From Astrocystis sublimbata (lineage: Eukaryota > Ascomycota > Sordariomycetes > Xylariales > Xylariaceae), in NCBI GenBank assembly GCA_022453515.1, contig JAJNNY010000019.1, positions 434,001-498,000 of the forward strand: a stretch of DNA of 64,000 nucleotides. The letters are read 5' to 3'. The notes under the pieces were generated by a model. The model was not told the origin of the DNA and did not search any database. It saw only the letters and a program-made list of their open reading frames with translations. The translations under genes were made by a program, and so were the position numbers. Position 1 is the first letter of the stretch; every line of letters starts with the position of its first letter. Below, one piece after another: positions 48,275-60,210 of the stretch.

Positions 48275-50129
48275 TCAAAGTGCCCACTGTACGGGGCCAA
48301 TCCGACAAGCAAGGTATGCCGCAACAGCAATACCAGTGGAAACGGTCAGCCAACTACCTACACCAAACGACTTCTTCGCCAAAGCAGTGGCAGTGGGCAG
48401 TGATTGAGAAAACTCGAAGTCTTTCCAGGGAATGAACAAGCTCCTTAGCCAGAATTTGGTTTGAAAGTCGTAGTACATCGTTGTATTCCGTCCGGTCTCG
48501 GGATCTATCGCGAAAGAGGTGCATCCGGAGGACCATACCAGGTCTTTGAGCTTGTCTTGGACCATGTCAATATCTGCTCGCTCAGCGTCAGGCTTCACCT
48601 TGACGATGTCAGCTTTCCGGCCTATAACCGGCAGAGTTGACCTCTGAGCCTTGAGCGCATTCAATACAGGCTTGATTGCACCGAGGGTGAAGTTGATCTG
48701 ACATTCGCTGAGGTAAGTTACCGAACCATGACCGCTGGCTGTGTTCGGTCCCATCAATATGAAAAAGTTGGGAAACCCTGATAAGCAAGTGCCGAAATAG
48801 GCTGAAGCTGTGCCTTCGCTGAAGTCACTCCACTGACGAAAAACCTTCAGCAATGTCCAAAGTCAATCACTAGGGTCTGTTCACTTACGTGCTCTTCAAC
48901 AGTAACACCACCCTCTCCACGCAGATTGAGAGTCAATAAGGGCTTTTCAACCTGAAAGCCGCTTGCCAGCACAATCGCATCTGCTCTTATCAACCTGCCC
49001 GATTTCGTCCGGACGCCTTCCTCAACAATCTCCTCGATGGGATCTTTGTACACCAACTCCACATTGCCACGATGTAGGCACTCCAGGTACCCCGTGTCCA
49101 TGACTCGACGCTTACAGCCAATTTCAGTCTTGGGAATGAGGAACTGATGGTAATTCGCAGGCGCTGTTTCCCGCATGTAGTTCCCTACGTATTGAGCGTA
49201 CATCTTCCGAATAGGGGCGCCACTCATAATGGGAAAACTTCTAAAGTCCATCTCAGCATAGAATATCTGCATGGCCCGGGACACGCGCATTGCGAACGGG
49301 ATCCATCTCATAGTCCACCTGTAGAGGCTCGAATACTCGGGGTTTTGACGACGGAGTACCCAATGTGCCTGGCGAGCGAACTGAGTAACTTTCTTCACTG
49401 CTCTGTCGCCTTCGCTTATTACCGGAACGACCTGTGACGCGCTGCACCCGTTGCCTTTCGACATGGTCAGTTCGTCAAGCGAGGATCTCGAAGTCACAAA
49501 TGAAAAGAGCACGAACCAATCACGACCACTTCTTTATCATCCCAATCAAATGTGTGATCCCATTCTGCCGTATGGAAGATCCGTCCTTGAAAGGATGACG
49601 CTCCTGGAATGCTACACTCCTTGGGTTGAGAAAGAACTCCAACTGCGGAGATCAGGATCTTGCACCGACGCTGGTAAGTCTCTGCAGTCTTCAAATCCGT
49701 AACGGAAACGAGCCATGTCGCAGAAGATTCATCCCAAGACGCCGACGTCACAATGGATTGAAACTTCGTGTGCTTCTCGATGTCGTATTTGTCCGCAACT
49801 CCTTGATAATACTCAAGTATCTCAGGCTGCAGCGGGTATTTTCGAGACCAATCCGGATTCAGGTGGAAGGAGTACGAGTAGTAATGCGCACTTATCTATA
49901 TCAGTTAGAGCAATTTCTCAAGATTCGGAGATATGTCTCCGACGAGGGGCCATATACATACATCTACACCGCACCCGGGATACGAATTTGCCCACCACGT
50001 GCCTCCAATGTGGCTTGCCTTCTCAATCACCTCAAACTGCCGGTGTCCGTACTTCCGCACTAATTGAACAGCTAGGCCGAGGCCGGATATCCCGGCCCCG
50101 ATGATGATGATGTCGGTGTCAAGCTCCAT
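48275..50129 (-). CDS. FAD/NADPH monooxygenase (Baeyer-Villiger type)
   Basis: This is a class B flavoprotein monooxygenase, 560 residues, that would insert oxygen next to a ketone using FAD and NADPH. Four exons close in phase: 49962-50129, 49517-49895, 48889-49454 and 48275-48844. Introns are 44-66 bases with CTAAC or CTGAC branch sites. The FAD site GAGISG is at residues 11-16, followed by GGTWWANSYPGCGVD. The Baeyer-Villiger fingerprint FxGxxxHxxxWD is FQGRIFHTAEWD (158-169). The NADPH site is VIGNGCSAS (181-189). FPNFFILMGPNTASGHGS and a late TxFxxDPxTGRN-like region are typical of this family. A C-terminal hydrophobic stretch (WLTVSTGIAVAAYLACR) suggests a membrane tail anchor, for example to the ER. 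The second donor is GTTCGT, a weak GT site. The substrate is unknown. Confidence 0.94.
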
Positions 50130-51068
50130 ATAGACGCAACGGTATGCCGTGTGTGGGCACAACAACAATTCTGGAATTTAGGAAATGACTTTCCACGTTT
50201 ATCAAATACCATGCTCGTGATGAGAGTTATCTAGGATCTAATCACATGCCCAAAGACCACCTGGTGGCGAAGCTGCCCCCGCAAATAAGGGCCTAATCGC
50301 ATTGCGGAGTGTGGCGGTAGCATTCATGCCCTTCATGTAATAGTATGCGCAACTGTTGAGCCAGCCATCGCCATGCGTGCGACCCTATTGCGTGCCGATA
50401 TCCGCTCCACGTAATGGACTACATTATTACCACTGGAAAATCCGAACTTCAAGTTGCGTTGCTTACATGTTTGATCTGGTTCCTATAGCAAGCTTACGCA
50501 TCCTTGGCGAGCTTGGCTCCATTGGTCTATCTATACGTGTATTCAAGACAGTCAAGATGGCTGCAGTCTTCCAAATTGGTTCCCAAATCTTGGTTGGCGT
50601 AAGTCCCTAAGCCTTGGTCGAATTGAGCCACTCATGCGATTCTCAATTATTGCTATGTTGTAACAAGCAATGTGCCGAGGTCTGAGTGTAGGTAAATGAT
50701 ATCTTGCCTTGCCGGGGATTTCAGCTTCCCCGCATATGTTAATTCCCATGCTAATGCCCTATGCTACCCAAAGATTCTTGGCATCACATGGGACTTGCCA
50801 AGGAGGACGTCAGATGCCAAGACCGACTCATACCAGACCCTCAACGGTTTCAGCGCGGGTACACGTAAATACGGATCAGACAGAAGCAAGTGAGATGCGA
50901 GTATGAGGGCGCAGATAAGTCACCGCCACTTTTTTGCTCTGAATAGTGTTACCGATACTGTGTGATGATGTTGATGCCTGTGCAATATACACTCTGCCTG
51001 GAAATACTTTTGAAAATGAACAACTATTCGGACGAGACGGAATGAGTTACATAGACAGAACAATCTTT
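50130..51068. other. Promoter of the monooxygenase; 3' side of the dehydrogenase
   Basis: No gene was recognised. It separates two minus-strand oxidoreductase genes. Confidence 0.5.
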
Positions 51069-52146
51069 CTAATCAGTAAAGTCCGTGCTCTTGGCCGTGT
51101 CTTCTTGCATGTTGAGCTCCTTGACGTGGTTCTCGCTCTTCCGCTTCATTCTTCCCCAAGCGTCGCTTCCAAGCACCAACCTTCTGACCTTGCCCGTCAG
51201 GTGGCCCGCTGGCCCGCCTTCTCCAGTGACTGCTTCGAAAATACGCGAGACGCCGGCCTCTGGATTGCCAATCTGTTTGCCGTGGGCAGTGAGGAGCTTG
51301 CGAAGTGTTTGACCAACTGGATGATCGTAATGTTCTGGGGTGTCATGTGGACTGGCATCGGCTAACTGTAGTGTCGAATGTTAGCAAGCCCGTCGGAGGT
51401 GTCGTTATGCATTAAAAAATGTCATTCCAACAATGGAGACCGCTTTAGCTTTGGGGTTTCGAAAAGGTGTGGCTTACTGCGTTCACAAAGTTGGTACGAA
51501 AATTGCCCGGCTCGACAATTAATACCTTGATCCCATGAGGTGCCACTTCCAAAGCGAGTGCCTCGGATGCAGCCTCAAGGGCAGCCTTCGAGGCACTGTA
51601 TAGAGAGCAAGCCGGTAAAGGGTCCTGGGCAGCGACGCTGCTAATGTTGACGATAGTACCAGAACCGTGAGCTCGCATAGCGGGGAGGATAGCTTGTATC
51701 ATGTATAGGGGGCCGAAGAAGTTGGTGTTCATTTGCAGAGTCGCTTCCTTTTCACTGTCATACTTGTCAGCCGAAGGCCCAAGTATCATTCATCTATCAA
51801 GAGAAACTTTGTCTTGGCCGGGCAGAATGACAATACAGGAGATATGTGTGCAGTTCACATACGTTATAACCTCGCAAGCAGCAAGGATGGAGTATCCGGC
51901 GTTATTGATCAGATAGTCAATGTGCCCGATCGCCTTTACTTTCTCGGCAATGCTTGTTTGGGACTCTGTCATGTCAATCTCAACCACGGAGCCGCCGGCC
52001 TTCTCGATTTGCTTGACAGCATCGGCGGACTTCTCTTTATTGCGAACTGAGGCAAAGGCACGATGCCCGGCGCGAAGAACGTGTAGAGTCAGCGCGAGGC
52101 CAAGGCCATTTGAGGCGCCGGTGATGAGCCAGACGGAGGCAGACAT
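51069..52146 (-). CDS. Short-chain dehydrogenase/reductase
   Basis: This is an NAD(P)-dependent classical short-chain dehydrogenase, 285 residues. Three exons close in phase: 51863-52146, 51478-51754 and 51069-51365. The cofactor motif TGASNGLG is at residues 9-16, NNAG at 81-84, the catalytic Ser in NISSV (131-135) and the catalytic YSASK at 147-151, followed by the PGNFRTNF substrate/cofactor loop. Intron 1 is 108 bases and uses the second of two AG sites (TGACAG), giving VITEKEATLQMN. The third exon is less conserved and ends KSTDFTD. This subfamily, which often carries the PGxFRTxF loop, includes uncharacterised fungal oxidoreductases and 3-oxoacyl-reductase-like enzymes. It sits 0.9 kb upstream of the monooxygenase on the same strand, so the pair could act in one oxidation pathway, but no scaffold-building enzyme is nearby. 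Confidence 0.93.
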
Positions 52147-53671
52147 GATGACTTGGTCCTGAGAGAAGGTATGGGGTTCGTATGATCGGGAGTGCCAACT
52201 AGGTAGATAGACAACAACAAAGGTGGGATTGTTTTAGAGACTGAAGAAAGGTGATGAGATCGTTTTCGAATGAAAGTTCATACAATCGAACATATATTTA
52301 TAGGCGAGAGAAAACAAGTGACCTGAATGGATGCAACAGTGCCATCCTCTTATCTCCGAAAAACATCGCCGAAAACACGCGTACGACAACGTTCCCGAAG
52401 GATGGTTAGCAGATCCATCCCGAAGACAACATAAGGAGTGACATCACAATGATGTTTACTAGTGAGTTACAATGCTCTATAGCATTTCGCGATGGTGTGT
52501 GCCTTGTTCCCCAGAACTTGGGAAAGTTGAGCCTATGCCAGTTCCGTTCCTCCGATGCCCAAGTACTTTAGTAGCCACCAAACAAGAGGAATCCATATTA
52601 GCCGGCAGTTTTGAGCAACGTAACGTCAAGTCGCAGCCAACAGGCATGAAATCCAAGTTAAAATTGCCGCGACAGACCCTTCAGGGCGCGGCACGCCGTC
52701 TGGCGACGGCGATCAACAAGTTAGTAACAACAATAAATGATAATGGTACCCGGGCTTGAATGTTACGAAATACCAAGTTCGTATCGTGTCCCTGTGGTGC
52801 CGAAGCAATTTGCGCCAACTAGGTAGGTAGGTATGATACCTATGATACCCCCCGCTTGCCATTGAGAAGCCTATGAACAGACAGCGGGCGAATTGGCGAG
52901 TGTTGCATTCACAAGAAGATAACTTTTGGCAGTTCTGCGATTGCCCATGCTGGCACCGATGGCTCTCTGCAGTGGTTGATGTGGGATTGAGCTTGGGCAA
53001 TGTGCCGGTGTGGTATCACGAGCGCGTTGGTTGCATTCAACTTTCGAGGTCACGACAGCGACAGCAATGGTTGACTGAGACGACGAAGAAGATGGACACC
53101 GAGTGACGGAATAGAGTTGCGATCCGAGTGTTCGGGACTCCCCGACCACTCCAGCCCTCCAGCTGCAACTGCAGGCTCGGCAGGCGGGCGTTGCAGGGGT
53201 TGCAGAGGGGTCCATTGCAGCGCCGGGATTCCCGCCGGTGTCGAAGGGTGTGCTGCCCGCGGCTGGCTCGGCTGGCCCGCTATTCGACGCCAAAGCCACA
53301 GCGATGGCAGATCGGCTAACCCGAATAGTCAGGTCGACGGCGAGCTAATCTTACGGCGCGCCTTCGTCTCGTCGCTAAGCTTCTTTTCTGCACAACGCCC
53401 GCCGCTCGCCGCTCTCGATCCCCAAACCCGCCACTGCTCCGTTCGATAAGATGCCTGCTAGGTAATGCATGCCCGTCTAGATATCGTCCTCGGCCATGCT
53501 CGCATCTCACCCGTCCCACGTGGGCCACGATAAGCCTCGCTGTTGGTGGCCCTGCAGGTGAGCTGCAGACAGGTATATAACTATCTATAAGAGCGCGTCT
53601 TGTTCCCTCTTCTCCGTCACTCACCCACTGCGAGCCGCTTCGGATACGATTGAAGCTGTATCAGACTCAAC
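52147..53671. other. Intergenic region between divergent genes
   Basis: This contains the dehydrogenase promoter on the left and the S1/P1 nuclease promoter on the right. Frames at 52870-53300 are GC-rich and open on both strands but lack ATG starts and protein-like composition. A GATAAG site lies at 53529-53534. Confidence 0.5.
53574..53580 (+). promoter_or_regulatory. TATA box upstream of the nuclease gene
   Basis: TATATAA lies 92 bases before the ATG, followed by a second TATAA-like stretch (CTATCTATAA). A GATAAG site about 40 bases upstream could bind a GATA nitrogen regulator; this is an inference from motif alone. Confidence 0.5.
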
Positions 53672-54750
53672 ATGCGCGTCTCTCACATCGCAGCTGTTGC
53701 TGGCGTCTTGGCCGCGCCGGCTCTTGCATGGAACAAAGATGGTAAGTAAACACACAGACAAACCAACTAATACTTTCTCGTTGCTAATGTTAGACCTCTT
53801 GCATAGTACACCAGCAGATTGCCTATGCCGCCGAGGAGTTCCTGACGCCCCTCACCCGCACCGTGCTCAAGCAGCTGCTGGAGCCCGAGTATAAGGGCAG
53901 CCTCGGCCTCGTCGGCGCCTGGGCCGACAACTACCGCTACACTACCGAGGGCGCATACACCCAGACCTGGCACTACATCGACCCGGCCGACAACCCCCCG
54001 TCCTTCTGCAATGTCTACGCCAACCGGGACAACTCCCTGAAGGGCAGCATCGTCAGTGCCATCACCAACCAGACCCAGATCCTGAAGGGCTGCATTCGAG
54101 AAGCCAAGGCAGGCAAGATCCGCCATGGCGAGAACGCCACCTGCGCCAACGCCGTCAAGTTCGTCACCCACTTCCACGGCGACATGACCCAGCCATTGCA
54201 CGTCAGCGGTTTCGCGGCTGGTGGAAACGGCTTCCCTGTCACTTTTGCTGGTGCCACCACCAACCTGCACTCGGTATGTAATCCCCTTTTCCTTCCGCGA
54301 GAAAAACCGCAAAGCTGACGCCCGAGACAGATCTGGGACGGCGCAATCATCTACAAGCTCGCGGGCGTGACCTCGTTCAACAACGACACGCTGCAGCCCT
54401 TCTTCAAGAACGTCGTCTCACGCATCAAGAAGGACAACTACATGGTCCCCACCGCCGACTGGGTGTCCTGCAGCGACCCCGGCAGACCTGCCGGCTGCGC
54501 CCTGACCTGGGCTCGCGACACCAACGAGTGGACCTGCGACTACGTCTACTCGCAGATATTTAACGGCACTGACGTCGCCACGAGCGGCTATGCCGAGGGA
54601 GCTTTCCCTGTTGTTGAGCTTCAGGTTGCCAAGGCCTCTTTGCGCATGGCTACTTGGTTCAATAAACTTGTTGACGGCCATTACAAGGAGCGCGAGGTGG
54701 TTTTGAGGCTCAACCCGAGCTGGGTTGGCGGGCCTGCTGGTGGTACGTAG
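53672..54750 (+). CDS. Secreted S1/P1-type nuclease
   Basis: This is a secreted zinc-dependent single-strand nuclease and 3'-nucleotidase, 318 residues. Three exons close in phase: 53672-53741, 53807-54273 and 54331-54750. The signal peptide MRVSHIAAVAGVLAAPALA ends just before Trp20, which becomes the new N-terminus and first zinc ligand, as in P1. Remaining ligands keep P1 spacing: His25, Asp in GAWADNYRY, His in TWHYID, His145, Asp149 and His155 in HFHGDMTQPLH, and His178 and Asp182 in LHSIWD. Several Asn-X-Ser/Thr sites (NQT, NAT, NDT, NGT) suit a glycosylated secreted enzyme. Such enzymes release nucleotides and phosphate from external nucleic acid. The C-terminus is Gly/Pro-rich without a membrane signal. 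Confidence 0.96.
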
Positions 54751-55322
54751 ACAACAGCATGGGATGGGAAGATGATGCATGATGTGAGACGAAGATGTAA
54801 CGAAGCAGTTATGAAAATATATATTGACGAACCGATCACACCTCCCTGGTTTCACTCGTGATAATTGCAGTGATATGCTTTACGTCCTGATCGGATTGGA
54901 ATCTTACAGGGAGTCAAGTACTTGTCATACAAGGGATGTTGGCTGTGGAGTTGATTGAGGGGTTGCAAGGCGCAAGAGAACAACAAATTGAAGATGGAGA
55001 CAATCCGTAATTCAGTACCTAGTCTAACTTCTGCGAATGTTGGTCTGATCGTAACCGCGACATCAAGCCGTAGTTTTCGCCGCAGCCTACAATCGAGTTA
55101 TCGAAGAAGCTCGGTCAACAGCGATCTGACAGCGCAAGATTGCAGCTCATAATGGGCACAGTACTATCCCGTGACCCCTCGCCATTTTTCTTTCCTATTA
55201 CCATCGAGCCTCAGAAAACCCTCTGCGGCGAGAAGCTGCCATCAGTATAATCATACAGAATCCGATCTCACTGAAATTCCCCTTCCACCATGTCCCCCGT
55301 CATTGGCAGCTTGTAAACACCA
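54751..55322. other. Convergent 3' region of the nuclease and coiled-coil protein genes
   Basis: No gene was seen. Confidence 0.6.
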
Positions 55323-56798
55323 TCAATCTAGACCTGGAATCAGAACGCCGTCCTCTTCGTCATTTCCACCCTGCTGCTGGGAGTCACCATCGATCTTGCT
55401 TTCTTCCTCTGTCATCTCTTGCTCTTGAACGGCCGTCTTCAGACTGTAGACGTGGCTCTTGACAAGAACGAGCCGGAGGTCATAATCTTCACCTTTGGAG
55501 TTTCCCCATTTAAGCAGTCCAGGGGACACCATCAGGTCGACTTGAGCTGCTTCGCACTCCTCGTCAAACTCCATACTTCTGGGGCTGAAGCGCTCTTTAT
55601 GGGCTACTTTTCGGAGTCGGTAAGAGCATCGCGATTGGTTGAAGATGACAGCAATCTCAAAGGCTTTTTCAACGATCCGTTCCACAGAGCGCTGGATCAT
55701 ATCGTGGTGTTTCTTGTCGGACAACTTTTCGCTCGATATGAATGGCTTCACCATCGCAGAAATTGCATCTGTGCAGTCTCGTTTGGTTTTATCATGTGTG
55801 CCCTTTGCGTTCTGGATGACGCATCCCGTTTGCGCACGCCAGTGATGTCTCGCTTCTTGCGAATCTAAGGTCTTCTTTTAGTAAAGTAGAACCATCTTAT
55901 CTCTCGTGGGCAGCTCACTCTGATGGAGTTGGAGAAGTGTTTCAAATGCTCGAGCCACTTTGTTACCCCATACCGTACTCGGACACTCGAGGAGGTTGTC
56001 TGCTATGTATTTCCAAATCAAAGCCTGGAACAATAGATGCACATTCTCTTTGGCTTGGAAGAGATCTTTGTATACTAGGCTGATTGATTTGAATGACTGT
56101 TTTTGTTTCCAGTTTAGGTGTCTCGCGGAGATGGTGCTACGCAAGTAAGTCCGCGCAAAGTTTTTGATGCCGTAGTGGAGTTGGTTCCATATTGACTTCA
56201 TCTCAGCATCATCAACCATGAAAATCTGCTCGGACGACTTGAGGTCGCTGAGTTCTCCAATAGCAGCTTGCCAGTGACCCCTGATTGCGTCACATTCTTC
56301 TGTCATTTGGTTGAGGGCCTGTGTCACTTCACCGAGGGCTCGATCCTTCTCATCTAGAGCTTCTCTGGCCTGGAGTAGTTCTTCGTGGTCACGATCGAAT
56401 TGCACTACAAAATCTCTAGGCACGACTTGCTCTGTAGCGGGGTCAATGGCAGTGGGCTCGTAACAGGGAATGGATGTCGGTGCTCGCCAAGACCAAATCC
56501 AGTGACGAACAAGCTCTCGCATCGATGACAATCGCATGTTAAAGGCGTGCTCTCGATGCTGCTTCTCCCAGTGAAGATGTGCCGCATGTTGATAGGCCTG
56601 AGATTGTTCTCTGTTATTGGGACCAAGCTGTTGATGATGTTGGGTAACCTGAGCGAATCTCGCCTGGTTGCCATCAAGACTGGGAGAGTTCTCAACCTTG
56701 ACTGCCGCGCTTCTTGTTGATTCAGGAAGATCTTGCATGATGCAAGTATTTGTGCCGCAGAGAATTGTGACTTCGACCAAGTTGAGGTCTTTGCTCAT
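55323..56798 (-). CDS. Coiled-coil protein of a fungal family of unknown function
   Basis: This predicts a 473-residue soluble protein from two exons, 55919-56798 and 55323-55864. The 54-base intron (GTGAGC...CTTAG) removes an in-frame TAA and keeps the phase. The N-terminal 110 residues are hydrophilic, with a VKVE motif at 33-36 and a Gln/His-rich segment. A heptad-like coiled coil covers about residues 131-189 (HEELLQAREALDEKDRAL and QALNQMTEEC). After it comes a mixed domain starting VDDAEMKSIWNQLHYGIKNFA (about 195), a pattern I recall from expanded, uncharacterised protein families of Sordariomycetes. The C-terminus is acidic and Gln-rich. I chose the first ATG (56798). The gene is divergent from the Hsp70-like gene across 1.08 kb. 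I do not assign a function. Confidence 0.78.
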
Positions 56799-57875
56799 TA
56801 ATGAATCAGAGTTAAGATTCTGGAACCGTTTCACGGGCCGGGACGAAGAATGAGTATCGGAATCAGGGCCAGGTACTTAACCAGAGCTTAACTTCGGCTT
56901 AATCTTAGCATACATAGAATCATGCGCCGGAATCCGAGCGTCGAGGTAGTCGTGTCGAGATATAGCGAGAAGCGAAGGACCTAGGTTGGAGGAGGTACGT
57001 AATGTGGAAGGCTGGCTGGGCTTTCCGAAGTGTTGGTGGGAAGGGTACTTACTTACTTCTACCTAGGCATGTAGGCAGTAGAGGTAGGTACACCTTATCC
57101 TAGGTATGCTGCTGAGTCTGAGGCCACAACTTGAAGAAGGCAGGTCCCAATCGTGGATGTCACCCAAGGCAATTACTCCCTACCATGTGCCTAGCAAGGT
57201 ACCTACCTACATGTAGGTACATGTCATTCTGCAGCTGCGGCAGGCACATCTGCTGGTAACTTGTAGCAATCCATGGAACTGCTCACCCCCAGGCTTATTC
57301 AGAAGTACTACCTTCCTTGCTAAGGGCAGTACTAGAACAGCCTGAACAGACCTGAAGGGACGGCGAACTCCCGCTATTGCACAGTGTAGGTAGGTAGTTG
57401 AGTGCCTAGGTAGGAGGTAGGTAAGTATTGCCTTGAGGATACTAGTACCGCAGCTGCCTCACATGTTGGCCCTGGTTCCCTGATCGAGACTCTTACTGCA
57501 AGGTAGGTAGGTACGTCCCACTTACCACCTGCATGTTAATACCAAACCAATAGGTACGGCTGGCTTCTTGAAGTACGGGGTTAGCCAGTCTGGATAGGCC
57601 CCCCTACCCAAAGCAAACACCTAACCCACGAGGCACCTTACAGGCTTGCAACTCTACCATTCCATGGTACTTGCCCACTCGGACTTGACGTCTCTTAGAC
57701 ATATCCCTGGGGAGTTTTCAGCTCCAATTGTGCGATCCTCCTGTCTGATATCACCCAAGACTTACCCAAGATCAAGCTGAGTCCGTCGGCATTAAGACCT
57801 CACAAGTCTTTTCCTCGTCTATCCTGTTCTCTATCTGGATAATCAAGCAGACTGCCGCAGTCGGAGTATTTCGCA
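56799..57875. promoter_or_regulatory. Divergent promoter region rich in AGGTAGGTA motifs
   Basis: This 1.08-kb interval between two divergent genes has the densest set of AGGTAGGTA/CCTACCTA words in the window, mainly 57050-57520. It includes a perfect 16-base palindrome TACCTACATGTAGGTA at 57204-57219. No gene was seen. Confidence 0.55.
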
Positions 57876-60210
57876 ATGCCTCCGTCCACAGGCGTAACGA
57901 CGCTGGTGGTCGGTATTGACTTCGGCACTACGTAAGCACGCTATCCTACTCCTCCTTTTGCCGCTTGGGGACCTTTGACCTTCCATGCTGCTCTGTGTAC
58001 AGAGCTCGCCTGGTTTACTTCTGCCAGTAATCACTAACAATCAACTTAGCTATTCTGGTGTGTCCTGGCTTATCTGCAAGCCCGGATCTCAGCCTGGACA
58101 ACCTGAGGTGGTCTCCCTCTGGCAAACATCTATAGACAACCGCCGAAAGAATTCAGACAGCCAGAAGGTCCCTTCGGTGATGTACTACAACCAAGCCGGG
58201 CAGCTCTCTTGGGGTTTCAAAATCCCCGCTGGTGCAAATATAATCCAGTGGTTCAAGCTATTGCTACTCGACAAGTCAGATTTGCAAAGTCACCTTGTGA
58301 GCTCGTCCCACCTTCAGGATGCTGAGAAATCACTCGCAAAGCTTGAAAAAACAGCTGTAGAGCTGGTCGGTGAGTACCTGAAAGAGCTGTGGGGTCATAT
58401 TTTGGAGCAAATCCACAACGCAAAGGGACAGGCCCTCATCAACGGAATGCCTTTTCATGTTGTGCTCACTGTTCCTGCCATTTGGGGCGACTGTGCGAGA
58501 GATCGAATGCGCCAAGCAGCAGCGATTGCAGGTATCCTTGCACCCCGTGTGGCCGGGAAAACGCTACTCTCGTTCGTCTCAGAACCCGAGGCCGCAGCTA
58601 TTGCGACGATGCCAGAGCTCGAGGATCGTACTGACTTGCAAGCCGGAGATACATTTGTTGTCCTTGATGCAGGTGGTGGGACTGTGTAAGCAACAATCCT
58701 GCTCCCCTCAAGTGATCTTGGTGCTCAGCTCTAACATCATGCAGCGATATCATCAGTTACAAGATAAACAAGCTACAACCACTCTCAGTGTCCGAGTGTG
58801 TGGAGGGTGAAGGTAAAACTCTTAATTTATAAAATCCGTATATACAGCGCCAACACTCACTCTGACACAGGTGCTTTGTGTGGTGGTACATTTCTTGATA
58901 AGGAATTTGAGGCTCACCTGAAAGATGTTGTCGGGGAAGCAGCCTGGAACAAAATGAACAGTTCCGATATCCGAAGGGTGATGAATAATGAAGTGAGTGC
59001 TGTTGGTGTTTACCGTACAAATCAGCTCACGGCAGAAGTTCTGTCCTTTGCTGGGATTTTTGTAAAGGAACCGAGGTTGACTATGGACTCTAGTGGGAAC
59101 ATGGAATCAAGGAAGCTTTCGATGGAGAGCCAGCAAGCTACATGGTCGAGTTGCCCAGCCGTGCGCAAAGTGCTCCCGTGGAATTTGAGTCGTGAGTTAT
59201 TAGTGCATACGAGGATCCGTATGTGGATGCTGACGAAAGGATCTACCGAAGTGAGGAGCTTCAGCCCATTTTCGATAGGATCGTCTCCCAAATTGGTGTG
59301 CTGGTCAAGACACAGATAAGTGCTATCAAGACCAAAACTTCACAGCCGCCGAAGGTTGTAGATTCCGCCTCTGTGGATTGTTTTTGCCGACTCTGTACTA
59401 TGGACTAACAAAGAACTCAAAGCTCATCATCCTGGTGGGTGGATTCGGAAGATCCCCTTATGTTCTGAAGTACCTGAAACGCGATGTTGGGACCAACATA
59501 ACCGTGTTACAAGCTCGAGGGGACAAGCCGTGAGTACTATCGTAAATAAGCTGCCTGGAAAGGTGACACTTCCACTGACTCTGAGCTTTAGATGGACTGC
59601 GATTTGTCGTGGTGCAGCACTTGTCGGTGCCGGATCAAGCTCAGCAAATGATGACCACCTACCAAAGGTCGAGTCTCGAATTGCGAGATTAAGCTACGGT
59701 TTGGTGTATACGCAAATGTTCGACCCTAAAAGACATGATCGTCGCGATTTGTTCTGGGATGACATTAGAGGAGAATGGCGTGCAGACAATCAGATGCAAT
59801 GGGTTGTTAGACGGGTAGGTTCAAACAGCTTCACAAAACTCGAAAGCCTACTAAATTATTATCTGATACAGGGTGAAAACGTATCAACAAAGAAAGCAAA
59901 ACAGTACGAGTATTACGAGAGCTGGCCCGTTTCCACACAGGGATGGAAAACGTGCACTGAGGCGATATATGCTTGTGCTGACCTCAATCCATCTTCAAGA
60001 CTGGGAAGTAGCATTTATAAAGTCGCCGACTTCACCTACCGACCTCCCAAGCCAGTAGAGCGCTACGAGAGAGTTTGGACTGATGAGACCTCTTATCGGG
60101 AATGGCAGTACACCCTCAAAGTCATGATATCTGGGGCCTCATTTGACCTCACCCTCATATCTGATGGCACCGAGCAGAAGAGTGAGAGAATCCTTATCTC
60201 GATGAATTGA
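57876..60210 (+). CDS. Hsp70-like ATPase (nucleotide-binding domain only, fungal type)
   Basis: This encodes a 583-residue actin-fold ATPase of the Hsp70 superfamily. Nine exons close in phase: 57876-57931, 58050-58685, 58745-58812, 58871-58992, 59094-59191, 59252-59354, 59423-59529, 59592-59814 and 59872-60210. Phosphate-1 motif VGIDFGTTYSGVSW starts at residue 13. VLTVPAIWGD and FVSEPEAAAIA are typical. Phosphate-2 DAGGGTVD is at 225-232 and the adenosine motif LVGGFGRSPYV starts at 365. The canonical substrate-binding domain and a C-terminal EEVD are absent. Instead there is a fungal-specific tail after WTAICRGAAL. Such divergent Hsp70-like genes are expanded in filamentous fungi and their roles are mostly unknown. 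Intron 5 removes an apparent TGA. Intron 8 is 57 bases, in phase and stop-free, so an isoform with 19 extra residues is possible. Confidence 0.9.

Noticed and set aside
53767..54312. 181-codon frame antisense to the S1/P1 nuclease
   Set aside because: Shadow frame; covers an intron of the real gene and resembles no protein family.
55878..55880. In-frame TAA between two long open frames of the coiled-coil gene
   Set aside because: A 54-base GTGAGC...CTTAG intron with a CTAAA branch site removes it and keeps phase.
59193..59195. Apparent TGA inside the Hsp70-like gene
   Set aside because: It lies in a 60-base intron (GTGAGT donor, GCTGAC branch site, CGAAG acceptor) whose removal keeps the frame and joins to the conserved EELQPIFDRIVSQI.
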